This document shows positions 1-8,779 of a DNA stretch of 64,000 bases, piece after piece. Location: positions 19,910,396 to 19,974,395 of the forward strand of contig OW204005.1 in NCBI GenBank assembly GCA_934047225.1, in the 5' to 3' direction. Under the pieces are notes generated by a model. That model saw only the letters and a list, made by a program, of their open reading frames with translations, was not told where the DNA came from and searched no databases. The position numbers were made by a program, and so were the translations under genes. Origin of the DNA: Ypsolopha sequella. Lineage: Eukaryota; Arthropoda; Insecta; Lepidoptera; Ypsolophidae. Numbering within the stretch: the stretch's first letter is position 1; each line of letters begins with the position of its first letter.

Positions 1-342
1 AGTTTTTGGTTCGTAAACCAACAAAAACGGAAGCAAAGTGAATGTACAAAATGTCACCCTTGAACTATGGTGTTTTGCAATGGTTCCTAATCACTGACGT
101 GTAGTATATTATAAGGCTGGCTTGCCATAAGCAGTGAGTGAGGTTAAAGCTAAGCTGGAGAACTATGTGTCTATTTCCATTAAAGCTAGGAAAGCTAAGA
201 AGTCAGGAGTGTGTAAGATTTGCTATGAACTTCGATCAACAGTATATTGTTGATCGAAGGCTATGAAGATGCATTTTGCTACACCCCGTGACGTACGCGT
301 GCTATACGAGTAGTACCACAGATTATTATAATAGTTACTACG
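1..342. other. Unclassified flank with a perfect hairpin
   Basis: I recognise no gene here. A perfect 11-bp inverted repeat (230-240 with 249-259, 8-base spacer) can form a hairpin around CTTCGATCAAC. The last four bases (TACG, 339-342) are the target-site copy of the gypsy element that follows. On the minus strand this may be intron 3 of the P450 gene described at 11497-20122; that is inference. Confidence 0.5.
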
Positions 343-638
343 TGTAAGACTAATCACACTATTATCTAAAGTAGGTAGCAGTTACTGCTCTGATTAATAA
401 TGTAGCTGTTAGTTTGTAACTGTTAATATCGCATACTTGTTAAATATTGTGACTGTTTGTGTTTTGATAATGGCAACACTTATATTGTGACTGTTATGTT
501 TTGATAATGGCAACACTGTAAGTTTGACAAATGATTCATGACCGTTCGGATTTGTTTTTGGAAAAGGTGTTGACGAATAAATCGAGTTAAATCAAAGCAA
601 TCTGCGTTTGTTTCTTGAGATGAGGATTTTATTCTATA
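343..638 (+). repeat. 5' LTR of the gypsy element
   Basis: It begins TGTAAGAC and ends ATTCTATA, and is matched almost base for base by 6228-6523. An internal 26-bp duplication, TTGTGACTG...GATAATGGCAACACT, occurs at about 448-480 and 486-512. The end is set by where the two LTR copies diverge and by the TACG target duplication. Confidence 0.93.
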
Positions 639-658
639 TCTCAGAAGTGGGATTGAAC
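639..658 (+). promoter_or_regulatory. Primer-binding site, probably tRNA-Leu
   Basis: The bases just after the 5' LTR include CAGAAGTGGGATT and GAAC. These complement the acceptor and T-arm end of animal tRNA-Leu, with one base missing. The match starts a few bases inside the tRNA rather than at CCA. The tRNA identity comes from remembered tRNA sequences and is an inference. Confidence 0.6.
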
Positions 659-738
659 TAAAACACCCACAAGTTTTGTTTTTCGCTCGTATTTGGACAA
701 GAAATTTAAACTTGATTTCATCCACGAAAATCTTTGGT

Positions 739-2103
739 ATGGCCGGTGACGATAATATTGAAATACCACCTCGAGCTGCAAGTAGAAGAAGTCGAAGCCG
801 TTCGAGGACTGAAAAACGGCATCGTGAGCGTGATTACAGCTCTGAAGGTTCTCACGATCGGCGCAAGAGGCAACGACGGCGTTTGAACAGCAAGTCAGAA
901 GAGCGTGAAGGTCGAAGGAGCCGAACCAAGGAGCGTGATTACAGCTCTGAAGGTTCTCACGATCGGCGCAAGCGACAACGACGACGGCGCTTGAACAGCA
1001 AGTCAGAAGAGCGTGAAGGTCGAAGGAGCCGAACCAAGGAGCGATACTATCGCCGCCACAAGCGGGATCGCGAGCGGAGCCGAGGACGTCGTCACGAGCA
1101 TCGTCCGAGTCGCAGTGTCGAGCGGAGGCAGAGCAAACGAAGCCGCAGACGCAGTCGTCCTCCCCGTGATGTTAGATCGTCAAGTAGTACCAGCGGCAGC
1201 TGTAGTTCTTCGCGACGACGGAAAGAAAATGTGAGTCAGTCGGTTTTTGCCAATAGTGACAATATATTGTTTTTAACCGAGCTGATGAAGCTTTTAGGTA
1301 AAAATCGCTCCGAAGGAAATAAGTTTCCAATGTTAGGAAACGTAATACCCGATTTTGATCCCATGGTAAAAGGTCAAACTATACAGACGTGGATAACTAA
1401 AGTAGAAGAGTGCGCAAAGCTGTATAACTGGGGTGATGATCAGATTATACATTATGCATTACCCAAGTTATGCGGCGTCGCAAAGACTTGGTACCAGGCT
1501 TTACCGACAATGTCATTTTCGTGGCCCGAATGGAAAATTAAATTACTTGAATCCTTCCCATGTAGTGATGATTACGCAGAGTTATTAACGGAAATGCTAT
1601 CAAAAAGGGTAAAGTACCATGAATCGTTAGAACTATACTATTACGAAAAGATCAATTTACTCAATCGTTGCGAGATTCGGGGTAAACGTGCGGTAGATTG
1701 CTTGTTGTATGGCATTGAAGATAGATCGTTGCGGTTAGGTGCAAAGGCAGTTAAATGCACGGAACCAGAGCAGGTTCTTGAATACTTTCAATATATTAAG
1801 CAGCAACCACGTGATTCTGATAGGTCTAAAGTAGGACAAGATAAAAAACAGAATGCTTCCGGAAACACGCAGACAAACTCTAAGGCAGGGGAAAACGATT
1901 CAAAAACTAAATCACAATCTAGTTCTTCTGTGTGCTACAACTGTAATGAACCGGGGCATTATAGTTTTAAATGTCCCAAAAAGATTTTGAAATGTAACCT
2001 TTGTAAAAGATTAGGTCATTTAAGTACAGATTGTCCGAAACTACCTATTAACCTACCTAAAAAAAGCGAAACGTCGAGAGAAAAAAACCGTTATGCGAGT
2101 TGA
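739..2103 (+). CDS. gag: Gypsy Gag with SR-rich N-terminus and two zinc knuckles
   Basis: This is the structural protein that packages element RNA. I chose the ATG at 739 (protein MAGDDNIE...); the open frame extends further upstream only through a TTG. The first 150 or so residues are arginine-serine rich. They contain a 35-residue unit present twice (826-930 and 931-1038) with the core YSSEGSHDRRKR. The middle is a retrotransposon Gag capsid region with WITKVEE and WPEWK segments. Near the C-terminus are two CX2CX4HX4C knuckles (1933-1974 and 1993-2034). The frame ends at TGA 2101-2103 and overlaps pol by 11 bases. The RS-like tract resembles splicing-factor domains; whether it directs nuclear or RNA interactions is unknown. 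Confidence 0.9.
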   Translation: MAGDDNIEIPPRAASRRSRSRSRTEKRHRERDYSSEGSHDRRKRQRRRLNSKSEEREGRRSRTKERDYSSEGSHDRRKRQRRRRLNSKSEEREGRRSRTKERYYRRHKRDRERSRGRRHEHRPSRSVERRQSKRSRRRSRPPRDVRSSSSTSGSCSSSRRRKENVSQSVFANSDNILFLTELMKLLGKNRSEGNKFPMLGNVIPDFDPMVKGQTIQTWITKVEECAKLYNWGDDQIIHYALPKLCGVAKTWYQALPTMSFSWPEWKIKLLESFPCSDDYAELLTEMLSKRVKYHESLELYYYEKINLLNRCEIRGKRAVDCLLYGIEDRSLRLGAKAVKCTEPEQVLEYFQYIKQQPRDSDRSKVGQDKKQNASGNTQTNSKAGENDSKTKSQSSSSVCYNCNEPGHYSFKCPKKILKCNLCKRLGHLSTDCPKLPINLPKKSETSREKNRYAS

Positions 2104-5100
2104 CATAGAAGATTCGAGCAATAGCAAGTACGTAATTAATATGAAACTAAATGACAATCAAATTCAGGGCTATGTTGATTTGGGCAGTCAATGTTGTTTG
2201 ATTCGACGATCTGATGCTATGAGGTTAAGTGTCTTTTGGAAAGAAGGTCACTTGCCTGTTATGAGAGGTATAGGAAATAATATTGTGGTTCCTTTAGGTT
2301 CAGCACTTGTGCAGTTAAATATACAAAATATTGTTGAGCAGGTTGAAATATTTGTTGTAGAAGATAGTGTGATCAAACATCCAGTACTAGTTGGTCATAG
2401 TTTTACTGAAAAACCTGGGATAATTATAACTAAAACTACAGATTCACTCACGTTTGAGCGGAAATCATTTCAAAAGCTTGAGCTGGTTCTCCGCGAAGAT
2501 TCAACTATTCCCGCCCAAAAGATGATTGTGATACCTATTAGTTCTATATGCGATTATACAGGAACGGTTTATGTGAATGGGTCCTTGCGAGGAAAACCTC
2601 AAGAAGAGTTTTATTTGTTGCCGGGTGAATACGAAATAGGAAACAGTGTAGGCGGATTATTAGTGCAAAATTTAACAGATAACGAATTAAAATTGAAGAA
2701 GGATTCTTTGATCACAAGAGCGAAATGTACAGATAGTAGCTTTAGTGTAAAAATTCTGGATTTTAATAGTGAGGAAGTGCTGGATGATTTAAATTATGGC
2801 GACCAACTCAATAATGAAGAGGTTCAGAAATTAAAGGACCTATTATTTAAATATAATACCTGTTTTTCGAGTAGCTTAACTGACTTAGGGTTGACAAACA
2901 TTGCACAAATGGAAATTGAACTAACTGACTCACAGCCGGTAGTTTACCGACCTTACAGACTTTGTTTTCCTGAACGAGAGCTGGTACGATTAATGGTAAA
3001 GGAAATGCTTGACGCTGACATAATCGCGGAATCAAGTTCTCCGTATGCCAGTCCCATCTTGCTTGTCAAGAAGAAGACTGGCGAAAAGAGACTCTGTGTT
3101 GATTACAGAGCGTTGAACAATAAAACGCGTAAGGAACATTACCCTCTCCCATTGATAGATGATCAGCTCGACAGGTTGGCTGGTAATTCAGTGTTTATAA
3201 GTCTCGATCTTGCTTCGGGGTACTACCAAATTCCCATCGCCAAGTCCTCACAAGATAAAACAGCTTTTGTGACACCGGATGGGCAGTATCATTTTAAGCG
3301 TATGCCGTTTGGCTTAGCCAATGCGCCATCGGTGTTCCAAAGAGTTATGAACAAAGTATTGTCGAGTAGTAAGGTGGAGTATGCGGTTGTCTATATGGAT
3401 GACGTCCTTATCCCTGCGCGATCGTTCCAGGAAGGGCTTAGTCGTTTAGAAGAAGTACTTGCGCTACTAACTGAGGCAGGACTCACTTTAAAATTAAAGA
3501 AATGTCATTTCTTTCGCAAAGAATTAGACTTTCTAGGTTTTCACGTTAGTGGTGAAGGAATACGCCCAGGTAGTCGTAAAACCCAAGCCATTTCAGACTT
3601 TCCTCAACCTAAAAACGTGCACGAAGTTCGACGTTTTTTAGGATTGTCTAGTTTCTTTAGAAGATTTGTCATAAACTTCGCCTTCATAGCGAGGCCTTTG
3701 ACAGACCTTTTGAGATCTAAATTCGAATTCAATTGGACCGAAGAACATACCCGTGCTTTTAATACCCTTAAGGAAAAGTTAGTTGAACGCCCCGTCCTGG
3801 CACTCTATGACGTTAATCTAGAAACCGAGTTACATACGGACGCGTCGAAGTTAGGAGTTGCAGGAATATTAATGCAACGGGGAGCTGATGGTTTACTTCG
3901 ACCAGTCGCTTACTACAGCCGTAAGACCACAGTAGACAAACAAAAGCTCCATTCGTTCGAACTAGAGACTCTTGCTGTCATTGCGTCATTAAGTCGATTT
4001 AGGGTATACTTATTGGGATTACGATTCAAAATTGTTACGGATTGTCATGCGTTACGAACTACAATGACCAAAAGGGACTTAATACCTCGAATTTCTCGCT
4101 GGTGGGTTCAGTTTCAGGAATATAACTGCGAAATCGAATATAGGCCAGGTGCACGCATGGCTCACGTTGATGCGTTGAGTCGCAACCCTGTCACTGAACC
4201 AACCAGTGAGAATTGTGACCATGTTATAGACGTTTTACACATTGATATGAAAGACTGGATAGCTACGGTACAGAGCGATGATGAAGAAATTAAACAAATT
4301 AAACAGATACTACAAAACGATAATACTAAATTCATAGCCGACGTTTACAAAAACTATCAATTGAAAGGCAATCATGTCTACCGCATTGTTGAGGACGGGA
4401 TTCGTTGGGTCGTGCCAAGAGGCGTAAGATGGCAAATTCTGCGAATGAACCATGACGAGGTGGGTCACTTCGGTTTTGAAAAGACCTTGAGTAGGGTAAG
4501 AGGTGTTTTCTGGTTCCCAAAGATGCGCCGGTTTACTAAAAAGTATGTAGCTGCATGTCTACAATGTGCGCACCATAAAGCACCCGGTGGCCCTAAAGAA
4601 GGTATGATGCATCCAATTCCCAAAATAGAAACCCCCTTTCACACTCTTCACGCCGACCACTTGGGTCCGTTCGTTCGATCAAAAAGAGGTAATATGTACA
4701 TTCTCGTCATCATAGATGCGTTTACCAAATTCATCAATATCCGGGCCGTAAAAGATACCAAAACCGTTTCAGCGATTAAGATTTTCAAGGAGCATTTTTG
4801 TTATTTTGGTGTACCCACTCGTCTTATAACTGACCGGGGATCATGTTTCACAAGCATTAAATTTAAAGAATTCATACAAAAACTAAATATAAAGCACATT
4901 CTCAATGCAGTCGCTACCCCAAGAGCAAATGGCCAGGTCGAGCGATACAATCGCACAATATCAGATGCATTAGGCGCGAAATGTCATGGTCAAAATGATA
5001 ATACCTGGGATGAACACTTAGGCGATATACAATTAGGAATTAATACAACCGTAAACAAATCTACCGGCAAGAGCCCTTCTGAATTACTGTTTGGGTGCAA

Positions 5101-5554
5101 AGTAATGAATGGGTCAGAAAGCATGTTAAGTGATGTAATTAACGAAGTGTCAGAACGTGTAACTGGCAGCGACTTAGAGCAGATGAGATCTGATGCTAGG
5201 GAAAAGATAGGTAAACAACAGGAAAAGTTCAAGGAACAATTTGATAAACGAAGGAAGAAAGCAACAGCCTATAATGTTGGGGATTTAGTTAGAATTGAAA
5301 GGACAGTGGTGGATAAAGATCATGTTGGAAAATCAAAAAAACTCATAGCCAAATTTCAGGGACCGTACCGAATTTTAAAAATTTTGCCAAATGATCGATT
5401 TTTAGTCGAAGATACCCCAATGACGAGGAGAGGTAATAAAAGATACGAAAATATCGTAGCACTGGATAAAATTCATCCATGGCTAAATTTTAAGGATCAG
5501 TGTAGTGAGGGTAGCGAAGATGACATTGACGGTGATTCTTCGGGAGCGGAGTGA
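2093..5554 (+). CDS. pol: Gypsy Pol: protease, RT, RNase H, integrase
   Basis: The 1153-codon frame has no internal stop. In order: an aspartic protease with DLGS near residue 29; a reverse transcriptase with SPYASPILLVKKK, SLDLASGYYQI, MPFGLANAPS and YMDD at residues 434-437; RNase H with HTDAS, FELETLAV and HVDALSR; and an integrase with an HHCC finger near residue 790. The integrase DD35E triad is D855 (HADHLG), D914 (TDRGS) and E950 (GQVER). The C-terminal tail is basic then acidic. All diagnostic residues are present, so the polyprotein looks functional. It lies in the +1 frame relative to gag and is presumably made as a Gag-Pol fusion. No env follows. Confidence 0.96.
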   Translation: MRVDIEDSSNSKYVINMKLNDNQIQGYVDLGSQCCLIRRSDAMRLSVFWKEGHLPVMRGIGNNIVVPLGSALVQLNIQNIVEQVEIFVVEDSVIKHPVLVGHSFTEKPGIIITKTTDSLTFERKSFQKLELVLREDSTIPAQKMIVIPISSICDYTGTVYVNGSLRGKPQEEFYLLPGEYEIGNSVGGLLVQNLTDNELKLKKDSLITRAKCTDSSFSVKILDFNSEEVLDDLNYGDQLNNEEVQKLKDLLFKYNTCFSSSLTDLGLTNIAQMEIELTDSQPVVYRPYRLCFPERELVRLMVKEMLDADIIAESSSPYASPILLVKKKTGEKRLCVDYRALNNKTRKEHYPLPLIDDQLDRLAGNSVFISLDLASGYYQIPIAKSSQDKTAFVTPDGQYHFKRMPFGLANAPSVFQRVMNKVLSSSKVEYAVVYMDDVLIPARSFQEGLSRLEEVLALLTEAGLTLKLKKCHFFRKELDFLGFHVSGEGIRPGSRKTQAISDFPQPKNVHEVRRFLGLSSFFRRFVINFAFIARPLTDLLRSKFEFNWTEEHTRAFNTLKEKLVERPVLALYDVNLETELHTDASKLGVAGILMQRGADGLLRPVAYYSRKTTVDKQKLHSFELETLAVIASLSRFRVYLLGLRFKIVTDCHALRTTMTKRDLIPRISRWWVQFQEYNCEIEYRPGARMAHVDALSRNPVTEPTSENCDHVIDVLHIDMKDWIATVQSDDEEIKQIKQILQNDNTKFIADVYKNYQLKGNHVYRIVEDGIRWVVPRGVRWQILRMNHDEVGHFGFEKTLSRVRGVFWFPKMRRFTKKYVAACLQCAHHKAPGGPKEGMMHPIPKIETPFHTLHADHLGPFVRSKRGNMYILVIIDAFTKFINIRAVKDTKTVSAIKIFKEHFCYFGVPTRLITDRGSCFTSIKFKEFIQKLNIKHILNAVATPRANGQVERYNRTISDALGAKCHGQNDNTWDEHLGDIQLGINTTVNKSTGKSPSELLFGCKVMNGSESMLSDVINEVSERVTGSDLEQMRSDAREKIGKQQEKFKEQFDKRRKKATAYNVGDLVRIERTVVDKDHVGKSKKLIAKFQGPYRILKILPNDRFLVEDTPMTRRGNKRYENIVALDKIHPWLNFKDQCSEGSEDDIDGDSSGAE
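2095..2101 (+). promoter_or_regulatory. Putative +1 ribosomal frameshift site GCG-AGT-T
   Basis: In the gag frame the last codons are GCG AGT followed by the stop TGA. Skipping the A of AGT gives GCG then GTT GAC, which enters pol exactly. GCG-AGU-U is the heptamer known to drive +1 frameshifting in yeast Ty3. An ATG at 2093 also begins the pol frame inside the overlap, so reinitiation is the alternative. Confidence 0.6.
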
Positions 5555-5685
5555 TCAAACCGATATAATGTTGAGTAGGAGTAGAAACTCATTGATTTTA
5601 GATGGTGAATAATTAAGTATAGTCAAATTAGTGTGAAGATAAGAACCGAATTATAAAATGAATAATAATACATTATAAGTTGAAT

Positions 5686-6017
5686 CACGAGCTAAGAGCG
5701 ATCAGGCAGAATACGAATAGATATTTTGACAGAGCACAGATGATCGTAGATCTTAGCAGATCGTGTAAGATTTAATCCTAGATAAATTGATGTATGGCTA
5801 ACACGAGCTAAGAGCGTCAGTGCAGAAATCGAATGATATCGAACAATTGGTATCGCACAGATGGTCGCAGATCTTAGCAGATCGTGTAAGATTTGATTCT
5901 AGATCAGAATATTGTTATGTATGGCTAGCATGAGCTAAGAGCGATCAGTGCAGAAAAGAATGATATCAAGAAATTGGTATCGCACAGATGGTCGTAGATC
6001 TTAGTAGATCATGTGAA
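5686..6017 (+). repeat. Three imperfect tandem repeats in the gypsy 3' region
   Basis: Units of about 116-127 bp begin near 5686, 5802 and 5929, each starting GAGCTAAGAGCG. Each contains CACAGATGGTCG-like and GATCTTAGCAGATC segments; the latter is a near palindrome. They lie in the noncoding stretch between pol and the 3' LTR. Similar blocks in other elements carry packaging or enhancer signals, but no function is shown here. Confidence 0.85.
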
Positions 6018-6227
6018 GCCAAACCTTTGGTAGTTTTAATTTAATGTTACTATTATTATTTGGTGAGATTGTAGTGAGAAGACGACGTGTAATAGGATAA
6101 GAAACAATAACCTATAAATGTTTAGCGTTCTATAACATTAACCTATTTCATACATTGTTGAGTCTAGTTATAGAAACAAATCATGTACTTTGTGAGAGGA
6201 CTCACTAACGTAAAAGGATGGCCGAGT

Positions 6228-6523
6228 TGTAAGACTAATCACACTATTATCTAAAGTAGGTAGCAGTTACTGTTCTGATTAATAATGTAGCTGTTAGTTT
6301 GTAACTGTTAATATCGCATACTTGTTAAATATTGTGACTGTTTGTGTTTTGATAATGGCAACACTTATATTGTGACTGTTATGTTTTGATAATGGCAACA
6401 CTGTAAGTTTGACAGATGATTCATGACCGTTCGGATTTGTTTTTGGAAAAGGTGTTGACGAATAAATCGAGTTAAATCAAAGCAATCTGCGTTTGTTTCT
6501 TGAGATGAGGATTTTATTCTATA
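6228..6523 (+). repeat. 3' LTR of the gypsy element
   Basis: It is the same length as the 5' LTR with two substitutions. It is followed by the second TACG. The purine-rich stretch just upstream (about 6211-6226) is a weak candidate polypurine tract. Confidence 0.93.
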
Positions 6524-6600
6524 TACGTAACAGATATACCACTCTCTTGTCAAACGAAAATACCTACGCTTTAAATCACCTACTCCTTCCCACTGTCACA

Positions 6601-7120
6601 CAATGCACGCAAAAATGTGTCTAAGTAGTTGGACTCAGGGTTGTTATTACTTCTTACAGCGCGCGATGTACCGGCGGCGGCGCGCGTCAAACACGGCCTT
6701 ATCGAAAAAGGGTTGGATAAATCTAAGTAGCTCGACTCATCGTTGTTATTACTTTTTACAGCGCGCTCTGTACCGGAGCGCGCCAAACACGGCGTGCAGT
6801 ATAGCAATAGGGTTGGTTGAATATAAGTAGCTCGACTCAGCGTTGTTATTACATTTTACAGCGCGCTCTGTACCGGAGCGCGCCAAACACGGCGTGCAGT
6901 ATAGCAATAGGGTTGGTTGAATATAAGTAGCTCGACTCAGCGTTGTTATTACTTTTTACAGCGCGCTCTGTATCGGAGCGCGCCAAACACGGCGTGCAGT
7001 ATAGCAATAGGGTTGGTTGAATATAAGTAGCTCGACTCAGCGTTGTTATTACTTATTACAGCGCGCTTTGTACCGGAGCGCGCCAAACACGGCGTGCAGT
7101 ATAGCAATAGGGTTGGTTTA
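6601..7120. repeat. 100-bp satellite, left block
   Basis: Five head-to-tail units start at about 6631, 6731, 6831, 6931 and 7031, an exact 100-bp step. Each has the order CTAAGTAGCTCGACTCAG, TTACAGCGCGCTC, GGAGCGCGCC, AAACACGGCGTGCAG, CAATAGGGTTGGTTGAAT. The arms GCGCGCTC and GAGCGCGC give every unit an 8-bp GC hairpin. Short open frames in the block follow the period and are not genes. The block stops at the LINE insertion and resumes at 8780. Confidence 0.93.
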
Positions 7121-8779
7121 TTTTTATTTTATTTTTTATTTATTTATTATTTACATTTATACTACACAATCTTTACAGGATAACCTAATGCGATTGGTAA
7201 CAAATTATATTTAAAGCAGTTTTTGTGAACTCCGTCAAAGAACAACTAAACAAATCGGTACCAGTAAGGTTGTCGATTCTGTTGAAAAGATGGAGTGCCT
7301 TTACAACAGGTGACTCTTTAAGAACATTAGTGCGCGCATGCTGCACGCAAAACAACTTATGATTTCTCGCGCGAAGATAGTTATCCGGCACAAACAGCTT
7401 CAAGGACGCTAGCAACCGCGGATTGAACAATATACCTCGCAAAACTTTAAAAAGATAAATTAGTAGCGCCAGGTCTCTCCTCACTTCCAACTTATTATAT
7501 CCAACCATACCTATAACAAATAGGGTTGGATACATAAGTGGATAGTATGGATAAACACCATAATTTTTTAAATAGAGCCAGCGAACAAACTTGTTTTGAA
7601 TCTTTTCCACCATGTGACTATATTTAGTCTCATGGGGATTCCAGATTATTGCACTACTTTCTAAATTACTGCGTACTAAGGCATTATAAAGAGCTTTTAC
7701 GGCTAGCATGCTATTAAAACTCCTAGCCTGCCTCAGTATGAAGCCCAACTTCTTAAAAGCTTTTTTACAGATAGCCACAATGTGATCACGAAACGTTAGC
7801 TCGGTATTCATCAACACACCCAGGTCCTTGACGCTATCGACTCGCGCTAGCGCAGTCCCCTCCATCTGGTAAAGGTGCTGACGTGGCTCTCACGCACGAC
7901 TATATGACATCACCACGCACTTTGACAGATTGAAGTGAAGATTGTTGTGCTGGCTCCATTCTACTACCCTCCGAATGTCCTGCTGCAGTCTCTCAGAATC
8001 AGTCTCATCTTCAATCTTCAAGACTAATTTGAGGTCATCCGCAAATAAGAGACAGATGGCGCTCCTGATGACGTTTGGAAGGTCATTTATCATAAGCAAA
8101 AACTCGAGGGGCCCGAGATTGCTGCCCTGACTTACACCAGAATAAGTGAAATACGGAGCTGATGTTGCACCCCGGTAATCCACATATTGCCGCCTATCTT
8201 GCAAGTAACTGCTAAAAAAATTAAGCAACTGGGGAGTGAATCCAGCTGCCGCAAGCTTCATCAAAAGGATGTCATTATCAACCGTGTCGAAAGCTTTCCT
8301 AAAGTCGAAGTACGCAGCGTCAATTTGCTTACGTTTGTCAAGCTCTGGGGCTACATACGTCATAAAGCACAACAAGTTACTTCCGGTGCTACGTCCTGGC
8401 CTAAAGCCATGTTGAGCATCTGAAAGCTGGCAATCCACTTGTTTTAAAATATAACAATGTAAAATTGATTCAAAGACCTTCGCAAACGTCACCAGGACCA
8501 CCACCGGTCTAAAGTCGCCCACATCCGATCCCAAACCCCCCTTTGGCACTGGAATAACACGTGACATCTTCCACGCTTCAGGGTAAGTTCCAGTAGCCAA
8601 ACAAAGATTAAAAAGGAATGCCAGCGGTTCATCCAGTACCATCCGGCAGTCCTTTACCACGTAGGACGGTATACCGTCGGGCCCGGCCGAGTGCTTTGGC
8701 TTGAGGCGGGCGAGCGCGGCCTGCACGTCCCGCACGGTGACGCACGGCACATGCACGCGCGCTCCCCCACCACCGCTGG
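7121..8779 (-). mobile_element. 5'-truncated non-LTR retrotransposon inside the satellite
   Basis: The minus-strand copy ends in an A-rich AAATA-type tail (7121-7165 on the plus strand reads TTTATTTTTATT). It starts abruptly within the RT domain near 8779. Satellite sequence abuts both ends and TGGTT is repeated at the two junctions, a possible short target duplication. A second truncated copy of the same family lies at 44250-44570; it shares the C-terminal motif, the phrase CATTAGGTTATCCTGTAA and the tail. Confidence 0.88.
7185..8779 (-). pseudogene. LINE reverse transcriptase with one in-frame stop
   Basis: Reading minus, the frame carries KHSAGPDGIPS, YFDFRKAFDTVDNDI, GVSQGSNLGPLEF and the catalytic LFADDLKL. 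The RT domain is followed by the C-terminal region ending LTEFTKTALNIICYQSH. One TGA at 7890-7892 interrupts an otherwise continuous frame after MSYSRA; it sits where a CGA codon would fit, the typical C-to-T decay. The endonuclease and the first RT blocks are missing through 5' truncation. The clade is jockey- or CR1-like; I cannot fix it further. Confidence 0.88.

Larger units (their letters stand above)
343..6523 (+). mobile_element. Full-length Ty3/gypsy LTR retrotransposon
   Basis: The element is 6.18 kb and complete. It has two 296-bp LTRs, a tRNA-like primer site, gag, a pol with every catalytic domain, and a 0.67-kb noncoding region before the 3' LTR. TACG flanks it on both sides (339-342 and 6524-6527), the 4-bp target duplication usual for this group. 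I see two differences between the LTRs (near 388 and 531), so it is a young insertion. There is no env frame. Gag and pol have no internal stop in frame, so it could still be autonomous. It lies 77 bp left of the 100-bp satellite, probably in intron 3 of the minus-strand P450 gene. Confidence 0.95.

Noticed and set aside
676..738. Longer gag start at 676, and likewise 29582 for the BEL protein
   Set aside because: Those positions are TTG and GTG; in a eukaryote the first in-frame ATGs (739 and 29708) are the sensible starts.
6580..7214. Short frames containing CYYFLQRALYRSAPNTACS
   Set aside because: Translations of the 100-bp satellite unit; the repeat continues with the same period where the frames break.
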